Positions 35,678 through 44,739 are shown, numbered from the stretch's first letter. The stretch is 64,000 nt of DNA from Lachnoclostridium sp. UBA1308 (GCA_002307215.1 DBTU01000041.1:1-64000); one strand, 5' to 3'. Made by a program: numbers and translations. Notes: generated by a model not told the origin, from the sequence alone.

Positions 35678-36865
35678 ATGAAATATTTGAAAGGAAAAGA
35701 TATCTTCCCTTCCGAATTACTAGAATTAATTCAAGGCTATACGCAGGGATATTATGTTTATATACCGAAAAAAGAGGATAATAAAGAAAAGTGGGGTGCC
35801 ATGACTTCCTATAGGAAGGAACTGGAGAAGAGAAACAGTCATGTGTACACGAAATATTTGACCGGATGTTCCATTAGTCAAATAGCTGATAATTATCATC
35901 TGTCCGTAAAAACTGTAAAAAGAATTTTATTAGTTAAGAGAAAAGGTGCCGGAGAAATGAAAGATAAAATCATGGAATTGTTAGTAGAGTGGGGTATAAA
36001 TTCGGAGATTAATCAAATCTACGATACAGTCTGGACGATAGGGGATGACTATGTAATAAAAACGAATACTGATCCGGCAGACCTAGAGCGAAATATACAA
36101 ATGATGAAAACGTTAGTTGAATGTGGAATACCGGTTGCAAAACCGATACCGACAATTGAGGGACAAGACTATGTGGAGTGTAGTGGTAGATATTATCTTA
36201 TGATGAATAAATTGACGGGAAAGCATGTACTGGATATCTATCAAGAGGATTACCCGGGGATTGCTTATGAAACAGGAAAAGCAGTCGCGAAACTACACAG
36301 CGCATTTTTGATCTGTGAGCAAAAGATTAGTTTTTGGGATAATAGCCTAGTTGATGAAATGAACGGATGGATAACTGATATTATGAAAGAGAATCAATAT
36401 CGATATTGTTCAGAAGTAGATTTTGAAGAGGATTTAAAGGAGCTTCAGGCTTGCTACGATAAGCTCCCGAGACAATTGATTCATAGAGATATGCATTACG
36501 GTAATATCCTTTTTGATAAAGGTGTATTCTCGGGGTACATAGATTTTGACTTAAGTCAGAAAAATGTGAGAATATTTGATATTTGCTATTTTCTGATGGG
36601 ACTTCTTATTAATCATGAAATGAAACCGGACGAGGTGAAGCAATGGTATGAAATCATTTCCAACTTTATTAAGGGATATGAAGAAATCAATAAACTGACA
36701 AGGCTGGAGAAAGATAGTATGTGCTGCCTTATGAAGAGTATTGAATTGCTTTTTGTCGCGTATTTTATACAAGAAGAGGATGAACTATTAGCCGAAAATG
36801 TAGCAAAATTATATTACTTTATTAAGAAAAATAATGATGCTATTTGTTCTGCTGTATATTTTTAA
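35678..36865 (+). CDS. CD3324-type HTH domain fused to an aminoglycoside phosphotransferase-like kinase
   Basis: 395 residues in two parts. Residues 1-90 form a CD3324/Mor-like module (MKYLKGKDIFPSELLELIQ, YYVYIPKK, then the helix-turn-helix CSISQIADNYHLSVKTVKRIL). From about 95 a small-molecule kinase of the APH/choline kinase fold follows, with the catalytic loop LIHRDMHYGNILF (about 270) and the metal-binding GYIDFDLSQ. A regulator fused to a kinase could sense the kinase substrate and control transcription. The ribosome site is weak (GAGTGGTG). The fusion may instead come from loss of a stop codon between neighbours. Confidence 0.75.
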   Translation: MKYLKGKDIFPSELLELIQGYTQGYYVYIPKKEDNKEKWGAMTSYRKELEKRNSHVYTKYLTGCSISQIADNYHLSVKTVKRILLVKRKGAGEMKDKIMELLVEWGINSEINQIYDTVWTIGDDYVIKTNTDPADLERNIQMMKTLVECGIPVAKPIPTIEGQDYVECSGRYYLMMNKLTGKHVLDIYQEDYPGIAYETGKAVAKLHSAFLICEQKISFWDNSLVDEMNGWITDIMKENQYRYCSEVDFEEDLKELQACYDKLPRQLIHRDMHYGNILFDKGVFSGYIDFDLSQKNVRIFDICYFLMGLLINHEMKPDEVKQWYEIISNFIKGYEEINKLTRLEKDSMCCLMKSIELLFVAYFIQEEDELLAENVAKLYYFIKKNNDAICSAVYF

Positions 36866-36959
36866 GACACAAACGAAATATAACTAATTAACTATTATAG
36901 ATTACGGTTAGTTGCAATCTTCTGACATATAAAGTAGTGTAACAAGATTTTACGCATTT

Positions 36960-37159
36960 TTAACTTGATAATAATTTTGCTAAAGCGATTTTTGATTCCA
37001 CTGCTGACGCTACAGGTCTTACTTCAAAGTTTATATATGTATTTTCACTTTGTATAAATTCTTTGAACAAAGTAAAGTCAACAATTCCTGTGCCAACTAT
37101 TTGATGCGCTCCAAATAGTTGGCTCTTATCATGGATATGTAATTCACGAATATATGATT
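36960..37159 (-). pseudogene. Truncated sugar phosphate isomerase/epimerase (TIM-barrel) C-terminus
   Basis: On the minus strand a 66-codon frame reads KSYIRELHIHDKSQLFGAHQ, GTGIVDFTLFKEF and ESKIALAKLLSS and then stops. ELHIHD...H and GTG.VDF are typical of the C-terminal part of xylose-isomerase-like (AP endonuclease 2) proteins. The 5' part of the gene is missing: the frame breaks off exactly where the repeat at 37161 begins. Confidence 0.75.
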
Positions 37160-37160
37160 T

Positions 37161-37230
37161 GTTACAGATCAGCCTTCAAAGAGATATATCCGGATTGGGA
37201 AAAATGATTTACATATAGAAGTATTTGCAT
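37161..37230 (+). repeat. Half copy of the foldback repeat
   Basis: GTTACAGATCAGCCTTCAAA and the following 50 bases match 23641-23710 with about 85% identity; the right half of the element is missing. It directly borders the truncated isomerase fragment. Confidence 0.8.
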
Positions 37231-37417
37231 TCCTTATATTTCCTTATGATTATTGACATAGATACTATTTATTGCTAAGCTAAAAATGTTATATATGAGG
37301 AAATGTATGGTATAAATATAGACTGAGCTTTTATATAATGTTCCGTTTTTTCTGTTCTTAAATTAACGGGACGTAAATTCTATTACCGTGTAATATTATC
37401 AAGTAAGGAGGTGCGTG

Positions 37418-38764
37418 ATGGATTGGATTAGTCGGCTGAATCAGGCGATCGGATATATTGAAAGGAACCTCGAAAGAGATATTGACTTCGACGAAGTGGC
37501 ACACATTACTGCTTGCCCGATTGGGCTGTTTCAACGGCTCTTTGTGCTGTCAGCAGGGTATACTCTCACCGAGTATATTCGTCGGAGAAGGCTCACTCGT
37601 GCGCTTGAGAATCTACGTGCGACCGACCGGAAGGTGATTGACATCGCCCTCATGTACGGCTACGAGACGTCTGATGCTTTTGGGGTGGCTTTTAAGAGGC
37701 TATACGGCGTCACTCCCACACAGGCGCGCCAGTCGAGTGGAGATGAACTACGTCATTACGATCGCATCTACTTTACCTTGACAATAAACTATATAAAAGG
37801 AGACAAAGACATGGTACTGGTTAATATGGATAACTACCGTTATTATGATCCGCTGTTCGAAGGTGTGCGTATCATACTTTCCTACATGGGTGAGAAGTAT
37901 TCACCCGAATACATACAGGGTATTTCAGGTTCAGCGTTTATGATTGCAGGAGGCTGCCCCAGTCGCCCAACCTGTATTTACGACAAATGGACGCCGGACT
38001 TCCTTAGGTATCTGGGGTTTGACATCACAGAACTCCCCTGCTATGACCAAGAGGGCAAGGATATTTCCGAAACCATGATTGCAGGCGTCAAGCACCACAT
38101 TGATGGGGGGAAACCTGCGTTGGTGTGGCATGCCTTCACCAACTTTGAGTGGGATGTAGTCTGCGGCTACGACGAAGACGCACAAAAGTTCATCGGAAGA
38201 GGCACATACCTTGGCATTGATGATTATCACCGAGAGACCTGGAACAGAGCTTCTACTTGCGAGGGGGTACCCGCCTTTGGCGCAATACTTATCAACAGCA
38301 GACAATCGCCACTCAATGAACGCGAGGCGGAGATAGCCTCTCTCGAGGCTGCAGTAAAGCACGCACGACAGGACCTCGATGAAGAAGGGGTTATGGGTGA
38401 GGGTATTAAATTCTACAAACGGTGGGCGGACGAATACTCACACGAGGGAAAGGACAGAGGTGCAGCAGATGCATATTGCTACCAGGTATACTCCTCCGTC
38501 CGCAAGGCTGCTGTGACGTACCTCCACGAAATCGGGCACAAGTACGGCGAAAGTATCCTTGAGAATCTCCGGTTCGCTGAGTTGAATTTCGAGCACGAGG
38601 TTGAACTCCTTGCTCAGGCACGTCCATACCTCTCATGGGATTCACCGTGGGGTGTCAATGAGGAACGTAGCGCCTCGCTGGCTCCAATCCTGAAAGAAGC
38701 TGCAGAAAGCTATGAAAAGGGAATTGCATATATCGAAAAGGCTCTTGCGTGTGTCATGGTCTAA
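37418..38764 (+). CDS. AraC-type HTH domain fused to a BtrH-like domain
   Basis: About 448 residues. Residues 1-105 are an AraC/XylS DNA-binding domain (DIDFDEVAHITACPIGLFQRLF, VIDIALMYGYETSDAFGVAFKR, YGVTPTQAR). The larger remainder resembles the BtrH_N/cysteine-peptidase-like fold (GGCPSRPTCIYDKW, HHIDGGKPALVWHAFTNFEWDVVCGYDE) with a helical C-terminus; BtrH transfers an acyl side chain in butirosin synthesis. Codons are clearly GC-richer than in the neighbours, which suggests recent transfer. AAGGAGGTG precedes ATG 37418. Possibly a regulator with a ligand-binding enzyme-derived domain. Confidence 0.65.
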   Translation: MDWISRLNQAIGYIERNLERDIDFDEVAHITACPIGLFQRLFVLSAGYTLTEYIRRRRLTRALENLRATDRKVIDIALMYGYETSDAFGVAFKRLYGVTPTQARQSSGDELRHYDRIYFTLTINYIKGDKDMVLVNMDNYRYYDPLFEGVRIILSYMGEKYSPEYIQGISGSAFMIAGGCPSRPTCIYDKWTPDFLRYLGFDITELPCYDQEGKDISETMIAGVKHHIDGGKPALVWHAFTNFEWDVVCGYDEDAQKFIGRGTYLGIDDYHRETWNRASTCEGVPAFGAILINSRQSPLNEREAEIASLEAAVKHARQDLDEEGVMGEGIKFYKRWADEYSHEGKDRGAADAYCYQVYSSVRKAAVTYLHEIGHKYGESILENLRFAELNFEHEVELLAQARPYLSWDSPWGVNEERSASLAPILKEAAESYEKGIAYIEKALACVMV

Positions 38765-38807
38765 TCTTATGTCAGATTTTCTAACCAATTAGGAGAGGTG
38801 TAATATT

Positions 38808-40121
38808 ATGAGTTTATCAGAACCTTTTTCAACGGAACGGCTAAAATTTCGCTTATTGCAGTTGAACGATTTGGAGGCAATATATAGGCAGTTTTCAGAC
38901 CCTGACATGTGTAAGTATTTTAGTGATCCTCCATGTGACAGGGAGGAAGCAAAAGGTATTATTGAGCATTATCAGAGCCCTGAAGGGAAAGGACATCTTC
39001 GTTACGGTATGTTTGATATTATCACAGAGAAATTTATAGGAACCTGCGGATATCATTATCTGGATAATGATCTGAAACAAGTAGAGATTGGCTATGACAT
39101 TTGGAAAGATTATTGGAGAAAAGGTTATATCTCTGAGGCCTTGCCCGTTCTGCTTCATATTTGTTTTGAAGAACTCGAGGTTGAGTGTATCTATATTCTT
39201 GCAGATCCACAAAACAAAGCATCGATCAAAAGTGTCAGCAAGTTTGGCTTTGTTGAATGTAAACCCTGCCGAGAACTTGATGTTGAGCCACAAATATGTA
39301 TGAAGCTGCTACGAACAGAATGGTATAAAGAAACCATTTTAGAGAAAGAGTTTACGAACGGATTAGGGCGAATCTCATTAAAGCATCCAATGGGTACTTT
39401 TTCATTAACTCCGGCAAGTTATATTTTGATAGAAGCTATCACTAATAACAAAGAGATATTAAATGGTATTGGTATCGACTGGGGAACCGGAATTGGTTGC
39501 TTAGCCATACTTGCTGCAAAAATAGAATTAGTTGATAAAGTATATGGTCTAGACATTTCCAAAGAAAATATATATATTGCCGCAAAAAATGCTAAGGACA
39601 ACAATGTAACTGATAAAGTTTGCTTTATGCTGGCTGATTCCTATAGCCCCTTTAATGGAGAAGAGAAACAAGAATTTGATAAATTACGAGGGAAAGTTAA
39701 TTTCATATTATCAAATCCACCGTCAAGTGATTGGGATGATGGATTTGGATTTCGAAGAATTGTCTTAGAAGGGGCCAGAGAATATTTAGTAAAGAACGGG
39801 ATTGTGCTTTTAAATATATCGTTTCAGTATGGGATGAAAAGAGTGGAATCCTTACATAAAAGCATGGATGGCTATAACTATATGGGAGTAGCTGCAAGTA
39901 CGGATTGGGTGCCATTTGACCTAAGCCGACCTGATTTGCTGGAATGCTTAAAAATATATTCGGGAGAAGAGGTTAAGGGAGGCCTTGACTATACATTTCT
40001 TGCCGATAGAAGCAGTGAAAACAACTTTATTAATGCTCAAACTGCACTTGATAATTATAATAAAAGAGGAGTTAGTCCTTTGACACAATGGCAAACTCAC
40101 ATGTTTCAATATATAGGATAA
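38808..40121 (+). CDS. GNAT acetyltransferase fused to a methyltransferase
   Basis: 437 residues. The N-terminal 170 residues are a RimJ/RimL-type GNAT domain (STERLKFRLLQLNDLEAIY, EIGYDIWKDYWRKGYISEAL, ADPQNKASIKSVSKFGF). The C-terminal 260 residues are a class I methyltransferase: IDWGTGIGCLAILAAK (SAM motif I), VYGLDISKENIYIAAKNA and the NPPSSDWDDG motif IV, as in HemK/PrmB-type enzymes acting on Gln or Asn. One enzyme could both acetylate and methylate a target; the fusion is unusual. AGGAGAGG precedes ATG. It follows the AraC-BtrH gene by 43 bases. Confidence 0.8.
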   Translation: MSLSEPFSTERLKFRLLQLNDLEAIYRQFSDPDMCKYFSDPPCDREEAKGIIEHYQSPEGKGHLRYGMFDIITEKFIGTCGYHYLDNDLKQVEIGYDIWKDYWRKGYISEALPVLLHICFEELEVECIYILADPQNKASIKSVSKFGFVECKPCRELDVEPQICMKLLRTEWYKETILEKEFTNGLGRISLKHPMGTFSLTPASYILIEAITNNKEILNGIGIDWGTGIGCLAILAAKIELVDKVYGLDISKENIYIAAKNAKDNNVTDKVCFMLADSYSPFNGEEKQEFDKLRGKVNFILSNPPSSDWDDGFGFRRIVLEGAREYLVKNGIVLLNISFQYGMKRVESLHKSMDGYNYMGVAASTDWVPFDLSRPDLLECLKIYSGEEVKGGLDYTFLADRSSENNFINAQTALDNYNKRGVSPLTQWQTHMFQYIG

Positions 40122-40202
40122 AATGACATATTGTTTATAGTCATTGGTTATAGTAAATAGATATCCATCAAGAATTACACATATTGATCCAAGACGGTAT
40201 AT

Positions 40203-40240
40203 GGTTTATATTGGGCATAAAACAAATCCCAATATAAACC
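40203..40240. terminator. Bidirectional terminator
   Basis: GGTTTATATTGGG and CCCAATATAAACC form a perfect 13-bp stem between convergent genes. Confidence 0.8.
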
Positions 40241-40304
40241 TATTTGTTATCAGGGCTTTATACTGGAATTTGTTCAAAATATTACAAGTTAAAATAAGAA
40301 GATA

Positions 40305-41198
40305 TTATTCATTTACCTTCAGCCATATCTCCATCTTTGAAGCCTCGGGGGTTGTATCATAATATAACTCAGCCATAAATGGTTCTGAAACTAAACTATG
40401 ATTAGGCATCCATACACCAAACATGTAATCACGTGCTTTATTCAGCGCGTTTGTTGTTAGTAGGTAAAAGTTTTCTGCCTCAAAGGTACAGATAACATAA
40501 TTTCCGTGGGGCATACTCCACTCAGATAAATCGGTTATTGTATCATCTGTAGAACCAAGCTCTGCTCCTGCAAAGTACGTAAAGAAGCCGGGAGTTTCAC
40601 CTGGTGAAGAGACACCGGCTTCCTGTCCATTTGGCAATAAGTTTTTCATAACTAATTTTTGCTGGTGAAACTTATCCCATAATTCACCCAATAAATCGAC
40701 ACCCGGAGTATCACCGATTGGATTTTGAATACTCAGACCTAAGAACACGCGGGGCGTATTCAATTGTTTTCTGCTAACCTCTAGTGTGATACCATCGGAA
40801 ATTAGCGGTACATTTTCATCTACCAGACGATAGTTTAAAGAAATGTCAGGCATAAGAAAATGTGAGAGTTGACGTGGTTCGGAGCGGTAATTCTCAGGAG
40901 TCACCCCATAGGTTGACTTAAAAGTCCGCGTAAAGGTTTCATGATTCTCAAAGCCGAATTGGAAAGCCACATCGATAATTTTGCTGTTTACGTTAGCTGC
41001 CAGATAATCGGCCGCATTTGCCAGCCGGCGAAGCTTCACATATTCCATAACCGGTTTTCCTACAAGCCTGTTAAAAAGCCGCTGATAATAAAATGGTGAG
41101 AGATATGCTACTCCAGACATTTCTTCTATTTCGATTTTCTTTGATAAATTTTCTTCAATCCAATGAATTGAGTTTTGAATTGAGTCCCATGCTTTCAT
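40305..41198 (-). CDS. AraC-family regulator with GyrI-like effector domain
   Basis: About 297 residues. The N-terminal AraC domain (1-105) has IEIEEMSGVAYLSPFYYQRLF, KIIDVAFQFGFENHETFTRTFKS and YGVTPENYR. The C-terminal part (about 125-297) is an AraC_E_bind/GyrI-like small-molecule domain (GVDLLGELWDKFHQ, FFTYFAGAELGS, HGNYVICTFEAENFY). AAGGAGGTG precedes ATG 41198. Related proteins (Rob/SoxS-like or BmrR-like) respond to drugs or toxic organics. Monocistronic. Confidence 0.87.
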   Translation of the reverse strand: MKAWDSIQNSIHWIEENLSKKIEIEEMSGVAYLSPFYYQRLFNRLVGKPVMEYVKLRRLANAADYLAANVNSKIIDVAFQFGFENHETFTRTFKSTYGVTPENYRSEPRQLSHFLMPDISLNYRLVDENVPLISDGITLEVSRKQLNTPRVFLGLSIQNPIGDTPGVDLLGELWDKFHQQKLVMKNLLPNGQEAGVSSPGETPGFFTYFAGAELGSTDDTITDLSEWSMPHGNYVICTFEAENFYLLTTNALNKARDYMFGVWMPNHSLVSEPFMAELYYDTTPEASKMEIWLKVNE

Positions 41199-41289
41199 AA
41201 TAAGCACCTCCTTATGTTTATATTATCATAAATATTGGTATTTGTTTTGACGTACAATGCTTTATTTTATATATGTATGTAAAGCCTAC

Positions 41290-41343
41290 TTGACATTTGA
41301 TTTAAATGGTATTATATTACAAATGTAAAGTTGATTTTACATT
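41290..41343 (+). promoter_or_regulatory. Promoter and probable operator of the XRE/membrane-protein pair
   Basis: TTGACA (41290-41295), 17 bases, TATATT (41313-41318). At 41322-41343 AATGTAAA and TTTACATT form a perfect inverted repeat with a 6-base spacer, placed at the transcription start, as expected for autorepression by the XRE protein. Confidence 0.78.
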
Positions 41344-41363
41344 GAAAGGAAGGGAGAACATGA

Positions 41364-41573
41364 TTGAAAAATCAGATTAAGTATAGGAGAGAAGAACTTG
41401 GTCTTACACAACAAGAGCTAGCAGAAAAAGTGAGCGTCTCTAGACAAACGATAATATCTCTTGAAGGCGGAAAGTATAATCCATCAATATTTTTGGCATA
41501 TAAAATTGCCAAGGTGTTTCATCAGACGATTGAAGAAGTTTTCATTTTTGAGGAGGATGACTATGAATGTTGA
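41364..41573 (+). CDS. XRE-family small transcriptional regulator
   Basis: 69 residues, a single Cro/CI helix-turn-helix: YRREELGLTQQELAEKVSVS and RQTIISLEGGKYNPSI, then AYKIAKVFHQTIEEVF. This short type is usually paired with a small membrane protein, as here. The start is TTG at 41364 with AAGGGAG upstream; the nearby ATG is out of frame. Its end overlaps the next gene by 11 bases. Confidence 0.88.
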   Translation: MKNQIKYRREELGLTQQELAEKVSVSRQTIISLEGGKYNPSIFLAYKIAKVFHQTIEEVFIFEEDDYEC

Positions 41574-41973
41574 AAAATTTATTAAGAAGGATATCCGGTT
41601 CTCTTTGATATTTATTATGATAGGCATAGTAGCAGGTATTACAGGTTTTATTTTTGATTACCAAAAAGGCATAATGTCTGGAATGACGATAGGGTTCCTT
41701 CCTACAGGGATTGTAATGTTGGTTCTTTATAAATATGCGCTGAAAAAACCTGAAATGAGGAAGAATATTGAGCTTGAAAAAGAGGAGAGGAATATCTTTA
41801 TTAATACAAAAGCCGGTTATACAGCATTTTGGTTAAGTTATTTTTATATTTTTATTTCGATTATTTTATATAACACTATAAAAATACCATTTTTGCATTT
41901 TCTTAAAATAACAATAATCTTTATGCCTGTCGCATACTTCTCATTAGTAATATATTATCATAAAAAATATTAA
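41563..41973 (+). CDS. Small membrane protein paired with the XRE regulator
   Basis: 136 residues with four hydrophobic segments (about 13-33, 42-58, 88-108, 112-130) and a charged Lys/Glu loop (KKPEMRKNIELEKEERN). No enzymatic motif. ATG 41563 has GAGGAGG eight bases upstream, inside the XRE gene; the longer frame from 41461 is a shadow of that gene. Such pairs are common in Firmicutes and of unknown role, possibly envelope stress. Confidence 0.8.
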   Translation: MNVEKFIKKDIRFSLIFIMIGIVAGITGFIFDYQKGIMSGMTIGFLPTGIVMLVLYKYALKKPEMRKNIELEKEERNIFINTKAGYTAFWLSYFYIFISIILYNTIKIPFLHFLKITIIFMPVAYFSLVIYYHKKY

Positions 41974-41987
41974 TCAAATCACGGTAA

Positions 41988-42037
41988 AATATTAGCTCAC
42001 CGTTACAGATATCAAAGTCTGTTGGTGAGCTAATATT
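41988..42037. terminator. Bidirectional terminator
   Basis: AATATTAGCTCACC and GGTGAGCTAATATT form a perfect 14-bp stem around a 22-base loop, with a T-rich flank on the plus strand. Confidence 0.85.
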
Positions 42038-42101
42038 CTTTCTTTACTCAAACGAAAGAGAAGGTTATCTTTTTACATTACTATAAATGGATGATTCAAA
42101 A

Positions 42102-42770
42102 TCATTCATTCAATCTAAAGTGTTTCGCCAGAGCCCCTAAAGTTTCAGCCTTGGTGTCTTTCTCAGCATCAGACCTTACCAACGTAAAGAATCCACTATT
42201 GGAATATTCATCGTAATGCTCTTTGCTATTTACCCGTGCGATACATGCTTTATAATTCTTCATTGTGATCTCGGGATTGTTGGCCTGCAGAATCTGTTGT
42301 CTTATAAAAATCTTATCCGGATCATGGCGATCAAAAAACTTCTCAACGGACATGACCTGCGGCGACAGCATAACAGCCACTTGATGATAGTCTGCAATCT
42401 CATGCAATATATCAAGCGGTATGTTCGTATCCACAATCACTTTTTGATTTTGCGATATACGAATCAATTCTGCCACTTCAAGCTCAGCAGCTTCCCGTGC
42501 ACCACCAAGTATCCAGTTATCATATTCTTCCGGTGTCCTATTGATAAATTCCTGCCAATCTTTCATTGTCCGAAAATAACACAAATTTGGTTGACGTTCC
42601 GGCACTATAACTTCATCAGCAACTGTTGAGTGATAGTTTTCTCCACATGGAACCAGCCCATATTTCTCTGCCAGCAGGGATACCATTGTTGATTTACCCG
42701 CGTAGGAGGTGCCGGTAATAAACATCACATTTTTTAAGTAATACTTTATAATATTGTTTTCTATCTTCAT
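42102..42770 (-). CDS. P-loop kinase-like protein
   Basis: 222 residues. Walker A is FITGTSYAGKSTMVSLLAEKYG (about residue 18). A plausible Walker B-like Asp is in QKVIVDTNIPLD, and a helical lid region with Arg residues (FFDRHDPDKIFIRQQIL) resembles shikimate/cytidylate-kinase-type P-loop enzymes. The likely role is phosphorylation of a small molecule; substrate not identifiable. GGAG lies ten bases before ATG. Monocistronic. Confidence 0.7.
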   Translation of the reverse strand: MKIENNIIKYYLKNVMFITGTSYAGKSTMVSLLAEKYGLVPCGENYHSTVADEVIVPERQPNLCYFRTMKDWQEFINRTPEEYDNWILGGAREAAELEVAELIRISQNQKVIVDTNIPLDILHEIADYHQVAVMLSPQVMSVEKFFDRHDPDKIFIRQQILQANNPEITMKNYKACIARVNSKEHYDEYSNSGFFTLVRSDAEKDTKAETLGALAKHFRLNE

Positions 42771-42919
42771 CTAATTATCTCCGTTATTCTACAGTTAATA
42801 AGCTTATGCTGTTGCATAAGCACAATTGATTCATTAATGATTACTTCCATTTGGATTACTCACTAACGTAATCTATTACCATAGAATATGAAGAGCTTCC
42901 ACATGTTCTTATCCTCCTC

Positions 42920-43465
42920 TTACTGAAACCACTCATCACATAATAGAGTGATAGAATCGCGCTGCTTTTCTATATCCGACCTGTCATTTATCCGGCAGAA
43001 ATAAGCACTCCCTTTTTCCTCGATTTCCATATGACCATAAAAATGATTGATGCTTTTTATAATTTCCTCACATTCCGTAGGATTTGAGCCTGTTCGGAGA
43101 GCAATCACATAACCCTTAGGTTTATGAATTACTTCTACTCTATTCGGATTCGTGTTGCTATAGGGTGTGCACCTATCTATGAAAACCTTCATCTGCCCCG
43201 GAACGTCAGCCCAATAAGATGGTACAACAGTCAGCATCACATCAGATTGGAAAATGGAGTGAACAATTGATTCGACATTATCGTCTTGACAGCATATACC
43301 ATCAATATGGCATGCTTTACAACCAATACAATAATTAATTCTTTTATCTCCAAGACAAATAGATTCAACAATGTGTATTTTAGATAATTGCTCTGCTATA
43401 ATTTCAGTAATGAGAGAAGTCGCACCATCCTTTTTAGGACTCCCATCTAATAACAAGACTTTCAT
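42920..43465 (-). CDS. NADPH-dependent FMN reductase / iron-sulfur flavoprotein-like
   Basis: About 181 residues of the flavodoxin fold. LLLDGSPKKDGATSLITEII binds the FMN phosphate; CIGCKACHIDGICCQDD is a four-Cys motif like that of iron-sulfur flavoproteins; VVPSYWADVPGQMKVFIDR closes the isoalloxazine site. It carries electrons from NAD(P)H or ferredoxin to an unknown acceptor. ATG 43465 has GGAGGG upstream. Stands alone. Confidence 0.82.
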   Translation of the reverse strand: MKVLLLDGSPKKDGATSLITEIIAEQLSKIHIVESICLGDKRINYCIGCKACHIDGICCQDDNVESIVHSIFQSDVMLTVVPSYWADVPGQMKVFIDRCTPYSNTNPNRVEVIHKPKGYVIALRTGSNPTECEEIIKSINHFYGHMEIEEKGSAYFCRINDRSDIEKQRDSITLLCDEWFQ

Positions 43466-43563
43466 GTTTCCCTCCAAATAATTATCTACTGTAATTAGCT
43501 ACCCAAAAGTGAGATTTATTTAAAATCAGATATTCAATGCTTTAGGTTTCTTAGTTAGCTTTA

Positions 43564-43808
43564 TCATCTGCATCCGGCGATTTTATCAAGCCTTATTCTG
43601 CTTTCACAATCCACTGGAATTCTTCTTTCAACAATTTCACAAGGATAATCTGGGCATACTCCACAGTTTTCGATAGTGCGTACACGTGCACAATTTCTGA
43701 TTTCACAGTCACCGCACATTTTTGTGCTGTCATTTTGACCCCAGAAGCAACCTTCACACGTTATATCCTTTTGTGGCATAACAAGCCACAGTAAGATATG
43801 TAATCCAT
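43564..43808 (-). pseudogene. DUF3795 gene with internal deletion and frameshift
   Basis: ATG 43808 with GGAGGAGAACAG before it opens MDYISYCGLLCHK, the typical start of DUF3795 proteins, but stops after 15 codons. In another frame the C-terminal half follows at once: KDITCEGCFWGQ, CGDCEIRNCARVRTIENCGVC, DYPCEIV, again typical of DUF3795. About 30 residues between the halves are missing. The frame from 43779 alone has no ribosome site, so I treat the whole as broken. Confidence 0.65.
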
Positions 43809-44136
43809 CTGTTCTCCTCCATTTTCATTCATAATTGTTACTGGTCTAGTCAGTAAAATAATATTTATTAAGTGCTGCCGATACAAACTTAATTCAGACA
43901 ACAAATTAGTTATAAGCAATAAGTATAAGTTCCATAATTATATACCTTCTATTTGGTGTTGTCACTTATTTCTCATGTTGTAGATACGGCACGTTAAGTG
44001 AAAAACTAAATTTCATTTTATATACATGATTTTACAAAAACACTAGATACAATTGACACACAATTTAAACTATTTATTCCATTTTATAATATAATTATAT
44101 AAGAAGTAAGAATATTATATCGAAGGAGGCAGGTAT
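43809..44136. other. Intergenic region before the glycolipid operon
   Basis: AT-rich, no credible gene. TTGACA at about 44058 and several TATAAT-like boxes near 44090-44100 suggest the operon promoter lies here, but spacing is not clean enough to fix it. TCACTTA and TAAGTGA near 43963 and 43993 form a loose inverted pair. Confidence 0.45.
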
Positions 44137-44739
44137 ATGTACTTTTTTACACATCTTTTTATTGCAAAAGTTTTATATCGTTACTTCGCTGTAGAGGTTG
44201 AGCTGGATAAACGAGCATTTTCCTATGGAAATATTAAGCCGGATTTACCCTCACCGTATCGAAATCATCATACTCTTGAGAATTGTCTGTTAACAGTCTG
44301 TGAAAGGGCAAATCAGTTGACCGAAGAGGAAGTAACACAAGAGGAATTTTCGGAAGCACTTGGAGAGATCTGTCACTATGTATGCGACTTCTTTTGCTAC
44401 TATCATCTAAACGAGGAACTTCACAACAAAAAGTTACATCATTTCTTTTACGAGATCAGACTTCACTTAGAGCTTTTTCGTATTCGGATCAAACAGAAAT
44501 TCAAGTTAAAGCCAAGTAATATGGAACCCAGAAATGATATTTCTTCAATGATTTTACAGATGAGAAATGATTATTTTAGCCAACCCAAAAGTATACATAG
44601 AGATATCGAGTATGCATTTACTTCAACGATATGGGTCTGTGAATCCATAATTTATTACTATAAATATTTCTCGGTTCTTGCGAGCGAGGCAACAATGGCA
44701 CTCTATTCTTTCTTAATCAAAGAGGGAGGCAGTATATGA
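44137..44739 (+). CDS. Zinc-dependent phospholipase C-like protein
   Basis: 200 residues, helical. The pattern of metal-ligand residues recalls zinc-dependent PLC/S1-P1 nuclease-like proteins: THLFIAKVLY at the start, YGNIKPDLPS, HHTLENCLLTV and the pair in EICHYVCDFFCYYHL. No signal peptide, so it acts in the cytoplasm or at the inner membrane face. GAAGGAGG precedes ATG. Its stop overlaps the start of the glycosyltransferase (ATGA), so the two are coupled; a lipid substrate is therefore plausible. Confidence 0.7.
   Translation: MYFFTHLFIAKVLYRYFAVEVELDKRAFSYGNIKPDLPSPYRNHHTLENCLLTVCERANQLTEEEVTQEEFSEALGEICHYVCDFFCYYHLNEELHNKKLHHFFYEIRLHLELFRIRIKQKFKLKPSNMEPRNDISSMILQMRNDYFSQPKSIHRDIEYAFTSTIWVCESIIYYYKYFSVLASEATMALYSFLIKEGGSI

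Noticed and set aside
40144..40362. Plus-strand 72-codon open frame between convergent genes
   Set aside because: It runs through a clear bidirectional terminator and into the opposite AraC gene.
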